NCBI GenBank assembly: GCA_913775305.1
Contig: CAJYIY010000089.1
Location: 1-59,319 of the forward strand
Direction: 5' to 3'
From: an uncultured Erwinia sp.
GTDB lineage: Bacteria > Pseudomonadota > Gammaproteobacteria > Enterobacterales > Enterobacteriaceae
DNA length: 59,319 nucleotides
Positions 20,024 to 29,444 of the stretch are shown one piece after another. The notes beneath the pieces were generated by a model. That model saw only the letters and a program-made list of their open reading frames with translations. It was not told the DNA's origin and searched no databases. The first letter of the stretch is position 1. Each line of letters begins with the position of its first letter. The position numbers were made by a program, and so were the translations under genes.

Positions 20024-21868
20024 ATGAAAAGATTGATAACCACACTGGCCATTTTACTGGTGGTGATGGTGGCCGGAATGACGGCGCTGGTTCTGCTGGT
20101 CAATCCCAATGATTTTCGCGCCTACATGGCCCACCAGGTTGAGCAGCGCAGCGGCTATCAGCTGGCGCTGAAAGGGGATCTGCGTTGGCACGTCTGGCCG
20201 CAGCTCAGTATTCTGTCCGGCCCGGTCACCCTGACCGCTCAGGGGGCTTCTCAGCCGGTGGTCAGTGCGGAAAACATGCGGCTGGATGTCAATCTTCTTC
20301 CTCTTCTTTCCCACCAGCTTTCCGTTAAGCAGGTGATGCTTAAAGGTGCCGTAGTACGGTTAATCCCGGAAAGCGAGCGCCAGCGTCCGGCGGATGCGCC
20401 AATTGGACCCGCAGGCAGCCCAACGCCCTCAATGATGGAGGACGTGGCTCGCGGCTGGAAATTTGATATTTCTCATTTGCAGATCGTTGACAGCCTGCTG
20501 GTGTGGCAGCAGAACAACGGCGAGCAGCTTAACGTCCGTGATTTCAATCTGCGTCTTGACCAGACCCAGCCGCGGCAGGCTACTCTGGAACTGAGCAGCC
20601 GTATCAGCCGTGACCAGCGCGATCTGCGGCTGCAGTTCAGCAGTGAACTGGATATCTCTCACTATCCCCGCCGGATAAACGCCGTCATCAAACAGTTGAC
20701 CTATCAGCTCCAGGGGGCCGATCTGCCGATGGCCGGCATTCAGGGTCAGGCCGTTATGACGGCCAGCTGGGATAATGACAATCAGCGTTTCAGCCTCAGC
20801 GACATGCAGCTCAGCGCGAATGACAGCCAGCTAAATGGCAAAATCACCGGCACCCTGGGCAACCGGCCGCAAATTGTCGCGGATCTCAGTTCGCCAATGC
20901 TGAACGTCGATCCCCTGTTAGGTATTACCGAAAGCCCTGAGGCCGACGCGGCCCCGCAAAGCCAGCGTGTCGGGCGCGCACCGGTGATCGCAGAATCTGC
21001 ATCGTTAAATAATGCCGACTCGCCGCTGAACGCCTTCGACGGCAGCCTCAGTCTGAATATCGCGAAACTGCGCTGGCGCGGTATCGGGATGGATGCCGTA
21101 AATCTCGATGCCAGTAATCAGCACGGGCTGCTGACTCTGGCCCGTCTGCAAGGACAGACCAGCGGTGGGCATTTCTCCCTGCCGGGGAGTATTGACGTCC
21201 GCAGCCCCCAGACGAAGATTACGCTACAGCCATCGCTGAGTCGCGTGAATATCAGCCCGCTGCTGAAGGCCTTCAGTCTGCCCGACACCATCAGCGGTGA
21301 TTTGTCGCTGGATGGCAATTTTAACGGTAATGGCCTGACGGTGGCGGATTTTAACCGTCACTGGCAGGGTAGTGCGGATCTCAGGATGGAAAATGCCCAG
21401 TTTGCCGGGCTTAATTTCCAGCAGATGATCCAGCGTGCCGTAGAAGGCAACAGCGACAAGGTGCAGGGTGAGCATAACGACCAGCCGATCCTGCAGCAAA
21501 TCAGCGGTCACGCCACGTTGAATAACGGCCTGGTGACTTTTTCCACCCTGAATGCGCAGTCAACCATTTTGAGCTACACCGGCAGCGGTAATGTTGATCT
21601 GGCAAAAAGAGCGCTGGATATTAATTTTGGCGTGACGGTGATGCGCGGCTGGCGGGGTGACGACACGCTGGTCAAACGCCTGCAGCAAACGTCAGTGCCG
21701 CTGCGAATTTACGGCCCGTGGTCAACGATTAACTACAGCCTGAAAGTAGATCAGGTGCTGCGCCAGCAGCTGCGCGATGAGGCAAAACAGCGGCTGAAAG
21801 AGTGGATGGGCCGCAATCCGGATAACGACAACCGCAACGACGTGAAAAAACTGCTTAAGGATATGTAA
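20024..21868 (+). CDS. asmA: Outer-membrane assembly protein AsmA
   Basis: A 614-residue AsmA-family protein (E. coli AsmA has 617). An N-terminal membrane anchor (about residues 5-25) is followed by a long periplasmic region of repeating beta structure. Family members are thought to bridge the envelope and help phospholipid movement or outer-membrane protein assembly. I used the ATG at 20024 (MKRLITTLAILL) with AAAGGTGG upstream; the frame is open further upstream, but that part overlaps dcd and is not credible. Confidence 0.93.
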   Translation: MKRLITTLAILLVVMVAGMTALVLLVNPNDFRAYMAHQVEQRSGYQLALKGDLRWHVWPQLSILSGPVTLTAQGASQPVVSAENMRLDVNLLPLLSHQLSVKQVMLKGAVVRLIPESERQRPADAPIGPAGSPTPSMMEDVARGWKFDISHLQIVDSLLVWQQNNGEQLNVRDFNLRLDQTQPRQATLELSSRISRDQRDLRLQFSSELDISHYPRRINAVIKQLTYQLQGADLPMAGIQGQAVMTASWDNDNQRFSLSDMQLSANDSQLNGKITGTLGNRPQIVADLSSPMLNVDPLLGITESPEADAAPQSQRVGRAPVIAESASLNNADSPLNAFDGSLSLNIAKLRWRGIGMDAVNLDASNQHGLLTLARLQGQTSGGHFSLPGSIDVRSPQTKITLQPSLSRVNISPLLKAFSLPDTISGDLSLDGNFNGNGLTVADFNRHWQGSADLRMENAQFAGLNFQQMIQRAVEGNSDKVQGEHNDQPILQQISGHATLNNGLVTFSTLNAQSTILSYTGSGNVDLAKRALDINFGVTVMRGWRGDDTLVKRLQQTSVPLRIYGPWSTINYSLKVDQVLRQQLRDEAKQRLKEWMGRNPDNDNRNDVKKLLKDM

Positions 21869-21921
21869 GCGGAGACCCGGTGTTTTTTTCCGCTCAGGGT
21901 TCACCCGGGTTTACATTCGGG

Positions 21922-21950
21922 GCAGGCCCGGACTGAATAACCGGGCCTGC
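21922..21950. terminator. Hairpin between convergent asmA and yegH
   Basis: A perfect ten-base-pair stem (GCAGGCCCGG at 21922-21931 with CCGGGCCTGC at 21941-21950) stands between two convergent genes. There is no clear T-run, so it may end transcription weakly or serve as an RNA-stabilising 3' end. Confidence 0.5.
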
Positions 21951-21973
21951 ACAAAAGTCTCAAGGCCGTTACG

Positions 21974-23539
21974 CTAGGCTTCCCGCGGTGGCGGCACGAT
22001 CTGCACTTTCTGCACCCGATGGTTTTCAACCTGCAGGGTGCGGAAAAGATAGTCTCCGATGCGCACCTCTTCCCCGTTCTGAGGGATGTGTTGTAAATGC
22101 TCCATCAGCAGCCCTGCCAGCGTATTGTATTCACGTTTCTCATCCAGCGGCAGCGGCATATACATCGTCAAATCGTCCAGCGGCATATGGCCGTTGGCGG
22201 TCCAGCTACCGTCGGCGTTTTGCTGAATATCGTAGCGCGGATCCAGTCGCTCACCCTCATTGGGCAAATTCCCGGCGATGGTTTCCATCACGTCACTCAG
22301 CGTGACCACACCCTCAACCGAGCCGAATTCATCCACCACGAAGGCGAAGTGAGTCCGGGCGGTGCGAAACTGCTCCAGCGCAGGCAGCAGCGGCAGCTGT
22401 TCCGGGAACACCAGCGGCTGGCGGATTAACGCCCGCAGATCGAGGCTGTTGCCGTGCAGTGCCTGCTTCAGCAGATCAATAACGTGAACCACCCCAAGCG
22501 GCTCATCGCTGTTTTCAGTAATGATCAGCCTGGTGTGCTGATTATTGTCCAGGCGTGACATGATCGCCTCCGGCGATTCGGCCAGGTCAATATGCCGGAT
22601 ATCATGGCGAGAGGTCATGATGCTGCTGACGCTGCGCTGGCCCATCGCCAGCACCCGGGCGATCATCATTCGCTCCTGCTTGTTGAAAATGGCTTTCGGC
22701 GCGCTGTTACTGGATACCAGCGAGGCGGTTTCCGCATCCAGCTCCGCCGGTTCGTGGCTGCCGCGCAGCAGGCGCAGCACCGCTTCGGCGGTGCGTTGAC
22801 GCAGCGGTGCCTTTGCCGACAGAAAGCGGCGGCGGTTAAACTGGGACAGCTGGTTCAGCGCTTCAATCATCACCGAGAAGCCGATGGCCGCATAGAGATA
22901 GCCTTTCGGAATGTGGTAGCCAAAACCGTCGGCGACGAGACTGAAACCGATCATCAACAGGAAGCTGAGGCAGAGAATAATAATCGTCGGGTGGCCGTTA
23001 ACGAAGCGGGTCAGCGGCTTGCTGGCCAGCAGCATCAGCATAATTGAGATAATTACCGCGGCCATCATCACCGCCAGATGATCCACCATGCCTACCGCGG
23101 TAATCACCGAATCGAGTGAAAATACCGCATCCAGCACCACAATCTGCGCCACGACCGGCCAGAATCGTGCACCACGTTTTTGCGTGTCCTGCTCTTCGTC
23201 TTTGCCTTCCAGCCGCTCGTTCAGTTCGACGGTGGCTTTAAACAGCAGGAACACGCCGCCCGTCAGCATAATGGCATCTCGCGCGCTGAAAGCGTGGCCG
23301 GCAAGCGAGAACAGCGGGGCGGTGAGGGAAGAGAGCCAGGAAATGGACGCCAGCAGCAGCAGCCGCATGACCAGCGCCAGCAGTAAACCGGTAACGCGGG
23401 CGCGGTCGCGCAGGGCCGGGGGCAGTTTCTCCGCCAGGATGGCGATAAACACCAGGTTATCAATGCCCAGTACCAATTCCAGCACCACCAGGGTGACCAG
23501 TCCGGCCCAGATTGACGGGTCGGCGATCCATTCGAACAT
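21974..23539 (-). CDS. yegH: TerC-family protein with CBS pair and CorC/HlyC domain (YegH)
   Basis: A 521-residue membrane protein. The TerC-like part with about seven membrane segments covers residues 1-235 and shows the [12 protein letters not shown] motif; a CBS pair lies at about 300-420 ([11 protein letters not shown] and [13 protein letters not shown]), and a CorC/HlyC transporter-associated domain ends the protein ([17 protein letters not shown]). Relatives are linked to metal export. It is divergent from galF and marks the left border of the polysaccharide region. Confidence 0.9.
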   Translation of the reverse strand: MFEWIADPSIWAGLVTLVVLELVLGIDNLVFIAILAEKLPPALRDRARVTGLLLALVMRLLLLASISWLSSLTAPLFSLAGHAFSARDAIMLTGGVFLLFKATVELNERLEGKDEEQDTQKRGARFWPVVAQIVVLDAVFSLDSVITAVGMVDHLAVMMAAVIISIMLMLLASKPLTRFVNGHPTIIILCLSFLLMIGFSLVADGFGYHIPKGYLYAAIGFSVMIEALNQLSQFNRRRFLSAKAPLRQRTAEAVLRLLRGSHEPAELDAETASLVSSNSAPKAIFNKQERMMIARVLAMGQRSVSSIMTSRHDIRHIDLAESPEAIMSRLDNNQHTRLIITENSDEPLGVVHVIDLLKQALHGNSLDLRALIRQPLVFPEQLPLLPALEQFRTARTHFAFVVDEFGSVEGVVTLSDVMETIAGNLPNEGERLDPRYDIQQNADGSWTANGHMPLDDLTMYMPLPLDEKREYNTLAGLLMEHLQHIPQNGEEVRIGDYLFRTLQVENHRVQKVQIVPPPREA

Positions 23540-23896
23540 TGTTTTATTACCTGTTAACCGAGAGTTGTTGCGTAATGATGAGTTCGAATCAGCTCTATTT
23601 CAACTGATAATGCCCGGTTGCGAGAGTGGCTGATAATTATCATGTATTGGCCGATGCCTAATTCACTATTTATTGACCAAAGATCATAAAAACATTCAGT
23701 TTTTGAGCTGGTTTTATTACCCTTGGCGTAGCATATTATTCAGCTTAAGCGACTGGACAGTCAACGCGTTGCCGCCTGGGCTTAAATGTGAACTGCGGCT
23801 GATCGCTGAAGATTTTCAGATTAAGATTATACTTAATTATCACGCCAGTCATGCATAATCAGTGAACGCTTATTACTTCATTTATATGGAAAAATT
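23540..23896. other. Divergent yegH-galF intergenic region
   Basis: This 357-base AT-rich gap carries no open gene that I can support. It must hold the promoters of yegH (minus) and galF (plus). The part next to galF contains an RcsAB-like box and a possible -10 (listed separately). Confidence 0.7.
23822..23859 (+). promoter_or_regulatory. RcsAB-like box and candidate galF promoter
   Basis: The 14-mer TAAGATTATACTTA at 23822-23835 closely matches the RcsAB box form TAAGAATATTCCTA. A -10-like CATAAT lies at 23854-23859, which places the box over the -35 position, the usual arrangement for activation. A second -10-like TATACT (23828-23833) lies inside the box, which would instead suggest repression. 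Rcs control of capsule and galF regions is known in Enterobacterales; here it is inferred. Confidence 0.5.
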
Positions 23897-24793
23897 ATGA
23901 CCAAGCTTAAAGCAGTTATCCCGGTTGCGGGTCTCGGTATGCATATGCTCCCTGCTACAAAAGCCATTCCTAAAGAGATGTTGCCAGTCGTTGATAAGCC
24001 GATGATTCAGTATATTGTCGACGAATGCGTAGCGGCAGGCATCAAGGAAATTGTTCTGGTCACCCATGCTTCTAAAAATGCAGTAGAAAACCATTTTGAT
24101 ACCTCTTATGAACTGGAAGCGCTACTTGAGGCGCGCGTTAAGCGTCAGCTGCTCAGTGAAGTCCAGTCAATTTGTCCACCGGGCGTGACCATTATGAACG
24201 TGCGTCAGCCCCAGCCTCTGGGCCTGGCGAATTCCCTGCTGTGTGCCCGCCCCATGCTCCATGACGAAGCGTTTGTCGTGCTGCTGCCGGATGTGCTGCT
24301 GGATGATGCTTCAGCGGATCCACTGCGCTATAACCTGGCCGCTATGGTGGCCCGTTTTGAAGAAACCGGCCGTAGCCAGGTGCTGGCTAACCGCATGTCG
24401 GACGCTGACCTTTCTGAATACTCCGTGATTACCACCAAAGATCCGTTGACCATCCCGGGCCGCGTCAGTCAGATTGTGGATTTTGTCGAAAAACCGGAGC
24501 ATCCTCAGACGCTGGGCTCAGACCTCTATGCCGTGGGCCGCTACGTGCTTTCATCGGATATCTGGTCTGAGCTGGAAAATCTTGAGCCAGGTGCCTGGGG
24601 ACGCTACCAGTTAACCGACGCCATCGCCAGTCTGGGTAAAAAACGCCCGGTCGATGCCCACCTGCTGACGGGGCAAAGCTTTGACTGCGGTCGCAAGCTG
24701 GGATACATGCAGGCGTTTGTGACCTGGGGACTGCGTAACAACGATCAGGGTCGCGATTTCCGCGATGCCGTGAAGAAAATTCTGGCGAAATAA
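23897..24793 (+). CDS. galF: UTP-glucose-1-phosphate uridylyltransferase-like GalF
   Basis: A 298-residue GalU paralogue that borders O-antigen and capsule loci. It has [19 protein letters not shown] where catalytic GalU has GLGTRMLP, which is the GalF hallmark and fits its low enzymatic activity. In E. coli GalF is thought to modulate GalU and UDP-glucose supply. galE follows 46 bp downstream on the same strand, so the two are probably co-transcribed. Confidence 0.93.
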   Translation: MTKLKAVIPVAGLGMHMLPATKAIPKEMLPVVDKPMIQYIVDECVAAGIKEIVLVTHASKNAVENHFDTSYELEALLEARVKRQLLSEVQSICPPGVTIMNVRQPQPLGLANSLLCARPMLHDEAFVVLLPDVLLDDASADPLRYNLAAMVARFEETGRSQVLANRMSDADLSEYSVITTKDPLTIPGRVSQIVDFVEKPEHPQTLGSDLYAVGRYVLSSDIWSELENLEPGAWGRYQLTDAIASLGKKRPVDAHLLTGQSFDCGRKLGYMQAFVTWGLRNNDQGRDFRDAVKKILAK

Positions 24794-24839
24794 TAACCCG
24801 ATGGCGCGGCGTTTCTGCCCGCCGCGGAAAGAGGTGCAA

Positions 24840-25853
24840 ATGGCGATTTTAGTAACGGGCGGCGCGGGTTATATCGGTTCCCACACCGTACTGGCGCTGC
24901 TGGCGCGTGGCGACGATGTGGTGGTGCTGGATAATCTCAGCAACGCCTCGCGGGAATCGGTGAACCGTGTTGAAAAGCTGACCGGTAAAAAGGCAACGTT
25001 TCGGGAAGGCGATATTCTCGATCGCACCTGCCTGCGTGACATCTTCGCCAGCCAGGATATCAGCGCGGTGATCCACTTTGCCGGGCTGAAGGCGGTCGGG
25101 GAGTCCACGCGTCAGCCGCTGGAGTATTACCAGAATAACGTCACCGGTACGCTGGTGCTGCTGGAAGAGATGCGCACTGCTGGTGTGAATCAGTTTATCT
25201 TCAGCTCGTCGGCTACCGTGTACGGTGCCGATGCGCCTGTTCCCTACGTGGAAACAACCCCGATTGGCGGCACGACCAGCCCTTACGGCACCTCCAAGCT
25301 GATGGTAGAGCTGATCCTGCGCGACTACGCCAAAGCTAACCCGGCGTTGAACACCATCGCCCTGCGCTATTTCAATCCGGTGGGTGCGCATGAATCCGGG
25401 CTGATTGGTGAAGATCCTAACGGTATTCCAAATAACCTGCTGCCGTACATTGCCCAGGTAGCCATCGGACGCCTGGAAAAGTTAGCTGTTTTCGGAGATG
25501 ACTACCCGACGAAAGACGGCACCGGGGTGCGTGACTATATCCACGTCATGGACCTGGCTGAAGGTCATCTTAAAGCGCTGGATCATCTGCCTGCGATTCA
25601 CGGTTATAAAGCCTACAACCTGGGCGCCGGAAAGGGCTATTCGGTACTGGAAATGGTCAGGGCCTTCGAAAACGCCTCCGGCCGCCCGGTGCCTTATCAG
25701 GTTTCCCCGCGCCGCGACGGCGATTTGGCGGCCTTCTGGGCGGATGCATCTCTGGCAGACAGTGAGCTCGACTGGCGGGTTTCTCGCGGGATTGATGAAA
25801 TGATGCGTGATACCTGGAACTGGCAGTCAAAGAACCCGAACGGGTATCGCTGA
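24840..25853 (+). CDS. galE: UDP-glucose 4-epimerase
   Basis: A 337-residue short-chain dehydrogenase/reductase that interconverts UDP-glucose and UDP-galactose (and perhaps the N-acetyl forms). The NAD-binding GGAGYIG is at residues 7-13; catalytic S124, Y149 and K153 are in the same positions as in E. coli GalE. I chose the ATG at 24840, which has AAGAGG upstream and gives near the standard 338 length. A strong terminator follows. Confidence 0.95.
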   Translation: MAILVTGGAGYIGSHTVLALLARGDDVVVLDNLSNASRESVNRVEKLTGKKATFREGDILDRTCLRDIFASQDISAVIHFAGLKAVGESTRQPLEYYQNNVTGTLVLLEEMRTAGVNQFIFSSSATVYGADAPVPYVETTPIGGTTSPYGTSKLMVELILRDYAKANPALNTIALRYFNPVGAHESGLIGEDPNGIPNNLLPYIAQVAIGRLEKLAVFGDDYPTKDGTGVRDYIHVMDLAEGHLKALDHLPAIHGYKAYNLGAGKGYSVLEMVRAFENASGRPVPYQVSPRRDGDLAAFWADASLADSELDWRVSRGIDEMMRDTWNWQSKNPNGYR

Positions 25854-25874
25854 TCGTCGGATACTGCCGTTATC

Positions 25875-25903
25875 AAAAAACTCCCCTGGATGGGAGTTTT
25901 TTG
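25875..25903 (+). terminator. Terminator of galF-galE
   Basis: The stem ACTCCC / GGGAGT with a short loop is flanked by A6 on the left and T6 on the right, a classical intrinsic terminator 21 bp after the galE stop. It separates galFE from the O-antigen transcription unit. Confidence 0.85.
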
Positions 25904-26161
25904 CTTTGGTGAGCGTAATACCGGGCCGGGCTGGTGTCATATCTTCTGGATAGTCTGAGAAATTTATCAATCCCGATTTTTCTGATTTAACCGTTAACAA
26001 AGACGCCATGCTGCTTAAGTGTGCACTAAAAGCAAGATTCACTACTGCCTGTAAAAAATTTTCAAATTAAACTTGTGTGCGTCATGCCGAGGCGGGAGAA
26101 TTGTGATTACCTTTGGTAAGTCTTGGTGTTTTTTTGTTTCCAGGGTTATCTGAGAAAAAAA

Positions 26162-26190
26162 TTAGTCAGGCAGGATAGTCTGACTATGCT
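26162..26190 (+). promoter_or_regulatory. Candidate O-antigen promoter with inverted repeat
   Basis: A -35-like TTAGTC (26162-26167) and a -10-like TATGCT (26185-26190) are 17 bases apart. The perfect inverted repeat TAGTCAG (26163-26169) / CTGACTA (26180-26186) fills the space between them, so a dimeric regulator could bind there. Predicted from sequence only. Confidence 0.4.
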
Positions 26191-26208
26191 TAGGTAGGGG
26201 AGATCGCA

Positions 26209-26248
26209 TTTACCGCACTGGTTTACTGTACCAGGGGCGGTAGCGTGG
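26209..26248 (+). promoter_or_regulatory. JUMPStart element with ops site for RfaH
   Basis: The ops core GGCGGTAGCGTG is exact at 26236-26247 and is preceded by the JUMPStart-like ACTGTACCAGGG. In Enterobacterales the ops element pauses RNA polymerase and loads RfaH, which suppresses termination through long polysaccharide operons. It lies in the leader of the O-antigen cluster, about 12-50 bases downstream of the predicted start site. Confidence 0.9.
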
Positions 26249-26276
26249 TTTCATTGAGCAAAATGCAAAAAGCTAA

Positions 26277-27341
26277 GTGAGCATTGGTGCACATATGCAA
26301 GAGATCGTTCTCATCTTTTTGGGGGCTTTAGCACTGTTGTTTGTTGCGAGGAAAGTGGCTCGCAAAGTGGGGCTGGTGGATAAGCCTAACGCGCGTAAAC
26401 TTCACAGCGGACATATTCCTCTGGTGGGCGGTGTTTCAGTCTACTTCTCTTTATGGATACTCTATGCGCTTCAGCCCGCATGGCTGCCTGATTTTGATAT
26501 CTATATGATTTGTGCCACCCTGCTGCTGTTGGTGGGCGTGCTGGACGATCGGTTTGATTTACCCGTTATGCCGCGTATGGGGCTGCAGGCTGCGGTGGCG
26601 GGCATCATGATGTACAACGGGCTTTATCTCTCCTCACTTGGCAACATTCTTTTCGGCTACCAGCTCATTCTGGGGGCCTTTGGCTATGTCATTACCCTGT
26701 TTGCGGTCATCGGCGCCATTAACGCCTTTAACATGGTTGACGGCATTGACGGACTGTTAGGCGCACTTTCCTGCGTCACCTTTGGCTCGCTGGGGGTGGT
26801 GTTTATCATGGGCGGGAATGAGTACATGGCGATGTGGTGCCTGTGCCTGATGGCGGCCTGCCTGCCGTATATTCTGCTTAACCTGGGGATCCCCTGGGGA
26901 AGAAAATTCAAAGTATTCATGGGCGATGCCGGCAGCATGCTGATTGGCTTTACCGTGATCTGGCTGCTGATCGTCGCCTCACAGGGGCCGGATGCCATCA
27001 TGAGCCCGGTGACGGCACTGTGGCTGATTGCGGTGCCGCTGATGGACATGATGCGCGTGATGATTGCGCGTATACGTCGCGGCAGCAGCCCTTTCCGCCC
27101 GGATCGCGAACACATGCACCATATCCTGATGCGGGTTGGCCTCAGCGGGCGCTGGACCTTAGTGATTATGACCTCAGCGCAGATATTGAGCGCAATGATT
27201 GGCATCATTCTGGAAGGCTGCCGCGTGCCGGACAACTGGCAGCTGGCGCTGTTCATCTGCAGTTTCATTGCCATGCTGTTTGCAATGAAATCGCTGGAAA
27301 AACTAAAAGTAACCTTTGGACGCTTCCTGGCCGTAAAATAG
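26277..27341 (+). CDS. wecA: WecA-like undecaprenyl-phosphate GlcNAc-1-phosphate transferase
   Basis: A polytopic membrane enzyme of about 354 residues that should start the O-unit by moving a HexNAc-1-phosphate (probably GlcNAc) to undecaprenyl phosphate. Family motifs are present in order: LLLVGVLDDRFD, AFNMVDGIDGLLG, KVFMGDAGSMLIGF and the cytoplasmic HMHHILMR. It resembles E. coli WecA throughout. The GTG at 26277 and the ATG at 26295 are both possible starts; neither has a strong RBS. A second wecA is expected at the ECA locus elsewhere, so this may be a dedicated O-antigen copy. Confidence 0.87.
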   Translation: MSIGAHMQEIVLIFLGALALLFVARKVARKVGLVDKPNARKLHSGHIPLVGGVSVYFSLWILYALQPAWLPDFDIYMICATLLLLVGVLDDRFDLPVMPRMGLQAAVAGIMMYNGLYLSSLGNILFGYQLILGAFGYVITLFAVIGAINAFNMVDGIDGLLGALSCVTFGSLGVVFIMGGNEYMAMWCLCLMAACLPYILLNLGIPWGRKFKVFMGDAGSMLIGFTVIWLLIVASQGPDAIMSPVTALWLIAVPLMDMMRVMIARIRRGSSPFRPDREHMHHILMRVGLSGRWTLVIMTSAQILSAMIGIILEGCRVPDNWQLALFICSFIAMLFAMKSLEKLKVTFGRFLAVK

Positions 27342-27360
27342 GCCGTTTTGGCATGCGTAA

Positions 27361-27385
27361 ACGCCGGGGACCGGTTTCCCGGCGT
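27361..27385 (+). terminator. Hairpin inside the O-antigen operon
   Basis: ACGCCGGG (27361-27368) pairs with CCCGGCGT (27378-27385), followed by CATTTT. It resembles a weak intrinsic terminator between the wecA-like gene and rfbB. RfaH-modified polymerase would be expected to read through it. Confidence 0.45.
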
Positions 27386-27420
27386 CATTTTGCCAAATGC
27401 GATAACAAGAGAGAAACCGC

Positions 27421-28512
27421 GTGAAAATTTTAGTGACCGGTGGTGCCGGATTTATCGGCTCAGCCGTCGTACGTCATATCATCAGTGAAACCTCCGACAG
27501 CGTTGTCAACGTTGATAAACTCACCTATGCAGGCAATCTGGAATCCGTTGCCTCGGTCAGTTCAGATCCCCGCTACGCCTTTGAGCAGGCGGATATCTGC
27601 GATAGTGACGCCATGGCCGCCATTTTTACCCGCCATCAGCCGGATGTGGTGATGCATCTGGCGGCAGAGAGCCATGTCGATCGCTCTATCAGTGGGCCCG
27701 CCGCTTTTATTGAAACTAACATCGTCGGAACTTATGTACTGCTGGAGGCTGCCCGCCAGTACTGGAACGCCCTCAGCGATTCGCGCAAAGCGGCTTTCCG
27801 CTTCCATCATATTTCGACCGATGAAGTGTACGGTGATTTACCTCATCCTGATGAAGTCAGCGAGTCGGCAGGCAGCCTGCCGCTGTTCACGGAATCCACA
27901 CCCTACGCACCCAGCAGCCCGTACTCGGCTTCTAAAGCCTCCAGCGACCATCTGGTTCGGGCATGGCTGCGCACCTACGGCCTGCCAACGGTGGTCACCA
28001 ACTGCTCCAATAACTACGGCCCTTATCACTTCCCCGAAAAACTTATTCCGCTGGTTATCCTTAACGCGCTGGAAGGGAAAAACCTGCCTGTTTATGGCAA
28101 GGGCGATCAGATCCGCGACTGGCTTTATGTAGAGGACCACGCGCGTGCTCTGTATACCGTGGTGACGCGGGGCGAGGTCGGGGAAACCTACAATATTGGT
28201 GGTCACAACGAAAAGCAGAACCTGCAGGTGGTCGAGACCATTTGCGATCTGCTGGACGAGATGGTGCCAAAAGGGGTGAGCTACCGTCAGCAAATCCGCT
28301 ACGTTGCCGATCGTCCTGGCCACGATCGTCGCTATGCGATCGATGCCGATAAGATTGCTCGTGAGCTTGGCTGGCAGCCGCTGGAGACCTTTGAAAGCGG
28401 CATTCGCAAAACCGTGCAGTGGTATCTCGATAACGCGGAATGGGTCAGCAACGTCAAAAGCGGTGCCTATCAGTCGTGGATCGCCCAAAACTACAGCGAG
28501 CGTCAGCCGTGA
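27421..28512 (+). CDS. rfbB: dTDP-glucose 4,6-dehydratase
   Basis: A 363-residue SDR enzyme, second step of dTDP-L-rhamnose synthesis. The NAD motif GGAGFIG is N-terminal; the catalytic region [11 protein letters not shown] and the [12 protein letters not shown]xxxK motif are intact. It starts with GTG after AAGAGAG. Its stop overlaps the GTG of rfbD by four bases (GTGA), indicating coupled translation. Order rfbBDAC matches the common rhamnose cassette. Confidence 0.95.
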   Translation: MKILVTGGAGFIGSAVVRHIISETSDSVVNVDKLTYAGNLESVASVSSDPRYAFEQADICDSDAMAAIFTRHQPDVVMHLAAESHVDRSISGPAAFIETNIVGTYVLLEAARQYWNALSDSRKAAFRFHHISTDEVYGDLPHPDEVSESAGSLPLFTESTPYAPSSPYSASKASSDHLVRAWLRTYGLPTVVTNCSNNYGPYHFPEKLIPLVILNALEGKNLPVYGKGDQIRDWLYVEDHARALYTVVTRGEVGETYNIGGHNEKQNLQVVETICDLLDEMVPKGVSYRQQIRYVADRPGHDRRYAIDADKIARELGWQPLETFESGIRKTVQWYLDNAEWVSNVKSGAYQSWIAQNYSERQP

Positions 28513-29411
28513 AAATTCTGCTTCTGGGTAAAAACGGTCAGGTGGGATGGGAACTGCAGCGAGCGCTGTCGCCGCTGGGGACGCTGACGGCATTAGGCAG
28601 CGACTCAACCGACCATTGTGGCGACTTCACACGGCCGCAGGATCTGACGGATAGCGTGCGGCAGCTGCGTCCTGATGTCATTGTGAATGCCGCTGCCTGG
28701 ACGGCGGTAGACAAGGCGGAGTCCGAATCTGAGCCGGCGCATCAGATTAATGCAACGGCCGTAGCAATGCTGGCTAAAGAGGCGCATCAGCTGGGCGCAC
28801 TGCTGGTCCATTACTCCACCGATTATGTATTTCCGGGCGAGGGTGACCGCCCGTGGCAGGAAAGCGATGCCACCGGTCCTCAGAACGTCTATGGTGCCAG
28901 CAAACTGGCGGGTGAGCAGGCGATCCAGCGCTATTGTGCAAAACATTTAATCTTCAGAACCAGCTGGGTTTATGCCAGCCGGGGCAATAATTTTGCCAAA
29001 ACCATGCTGCGTCTTGCCGCAGAACGTGAAGAACTGTCGATCATTAACGATCAGTTTGGCGCACCGACCGGTGCCGATCTGATTGCGGACTGTACCGCAC
29101 ACGCTATCCGCACGGTGCAACACAGAGCGGAGGCGGCGGGGCTTTACCATCTGGTGGCTTCAGGGACCACCACGTGGTTTGATTATGCCCGCTTCGTGTT
29201 TGACGAAGCCAGGGCCAGTGGCATCAGACTGACGTTGAAAAATCTGCATGCGGTCCCCACCAGCAGCTACCCGACGCCCGCGCGGCGCCCGTTGAATTCG
29301 CGACTGGCGACCGATAAGTTCTGCACCACCTTCGGGCTGACCCTGCCTGACTGGCAACAGGGTGTGCGACGCATGCTGCAGGAACTCAACGATACGCAGA
29401 TCCTGCGTTAA
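28509..29411 (+). CDS. rfbD: dTDP-4-dehydrorhamnose reductase
   Basis: A 300-residue NADPH-dependent reductase that completes dTDP-L-rhamnose. It has the nucleotide motif GKNGQVG, the [11 protein letters not shown] region and the [11 protein letters not shown]xxxK motif. The GTG at 28509 overlaps the end of rfbB; a frame open further upstream lies wholly inside rfbB and is not used. Confidence 0.94.
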   Translation: MKILLLGKNGQVGWELQRALSPLGTLTALGSDSTDHCGDFTRPQDLTDSVRQLRPDVIVNAAAWTAVDKAESESEPAHQINATAVAMLAKEAHQLGALLVHYSTDYVFPGEGDRPWQESDATGPQNVYGASKLAGEQAIQRYCAKHLIFRTSWVYASRGNNFAKTMLRLAAEREELSIINDQFGAPTGADLIADCTAHAIRTVQHRAEAAGLYHLVASGTTTWFDYARFVFDEARASGIRLTLKNLHAVPTSSYPTPARRPLNSRLATDKFCTTFGLTLPDWQQGVRRMLQELNDTQILR

Positions 29412-29444
29412 TCCTCTGCGTTTGAATTAAAAGAGAGAAAAATT

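Larger units (their letters stand above)
25904..26276. other. Regulatory region before the O-antigen cluster
   Basis: About 370 bases without a supported gene. It contains a candidate promoter with an inverted repeat, the JUMPStart/ops element and a five-codon mini-frame (ATG at 26263, TGA at 26278-26280) whose stop overlaps the GTG start of the WecA-like gene. Confidence 0.6.
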
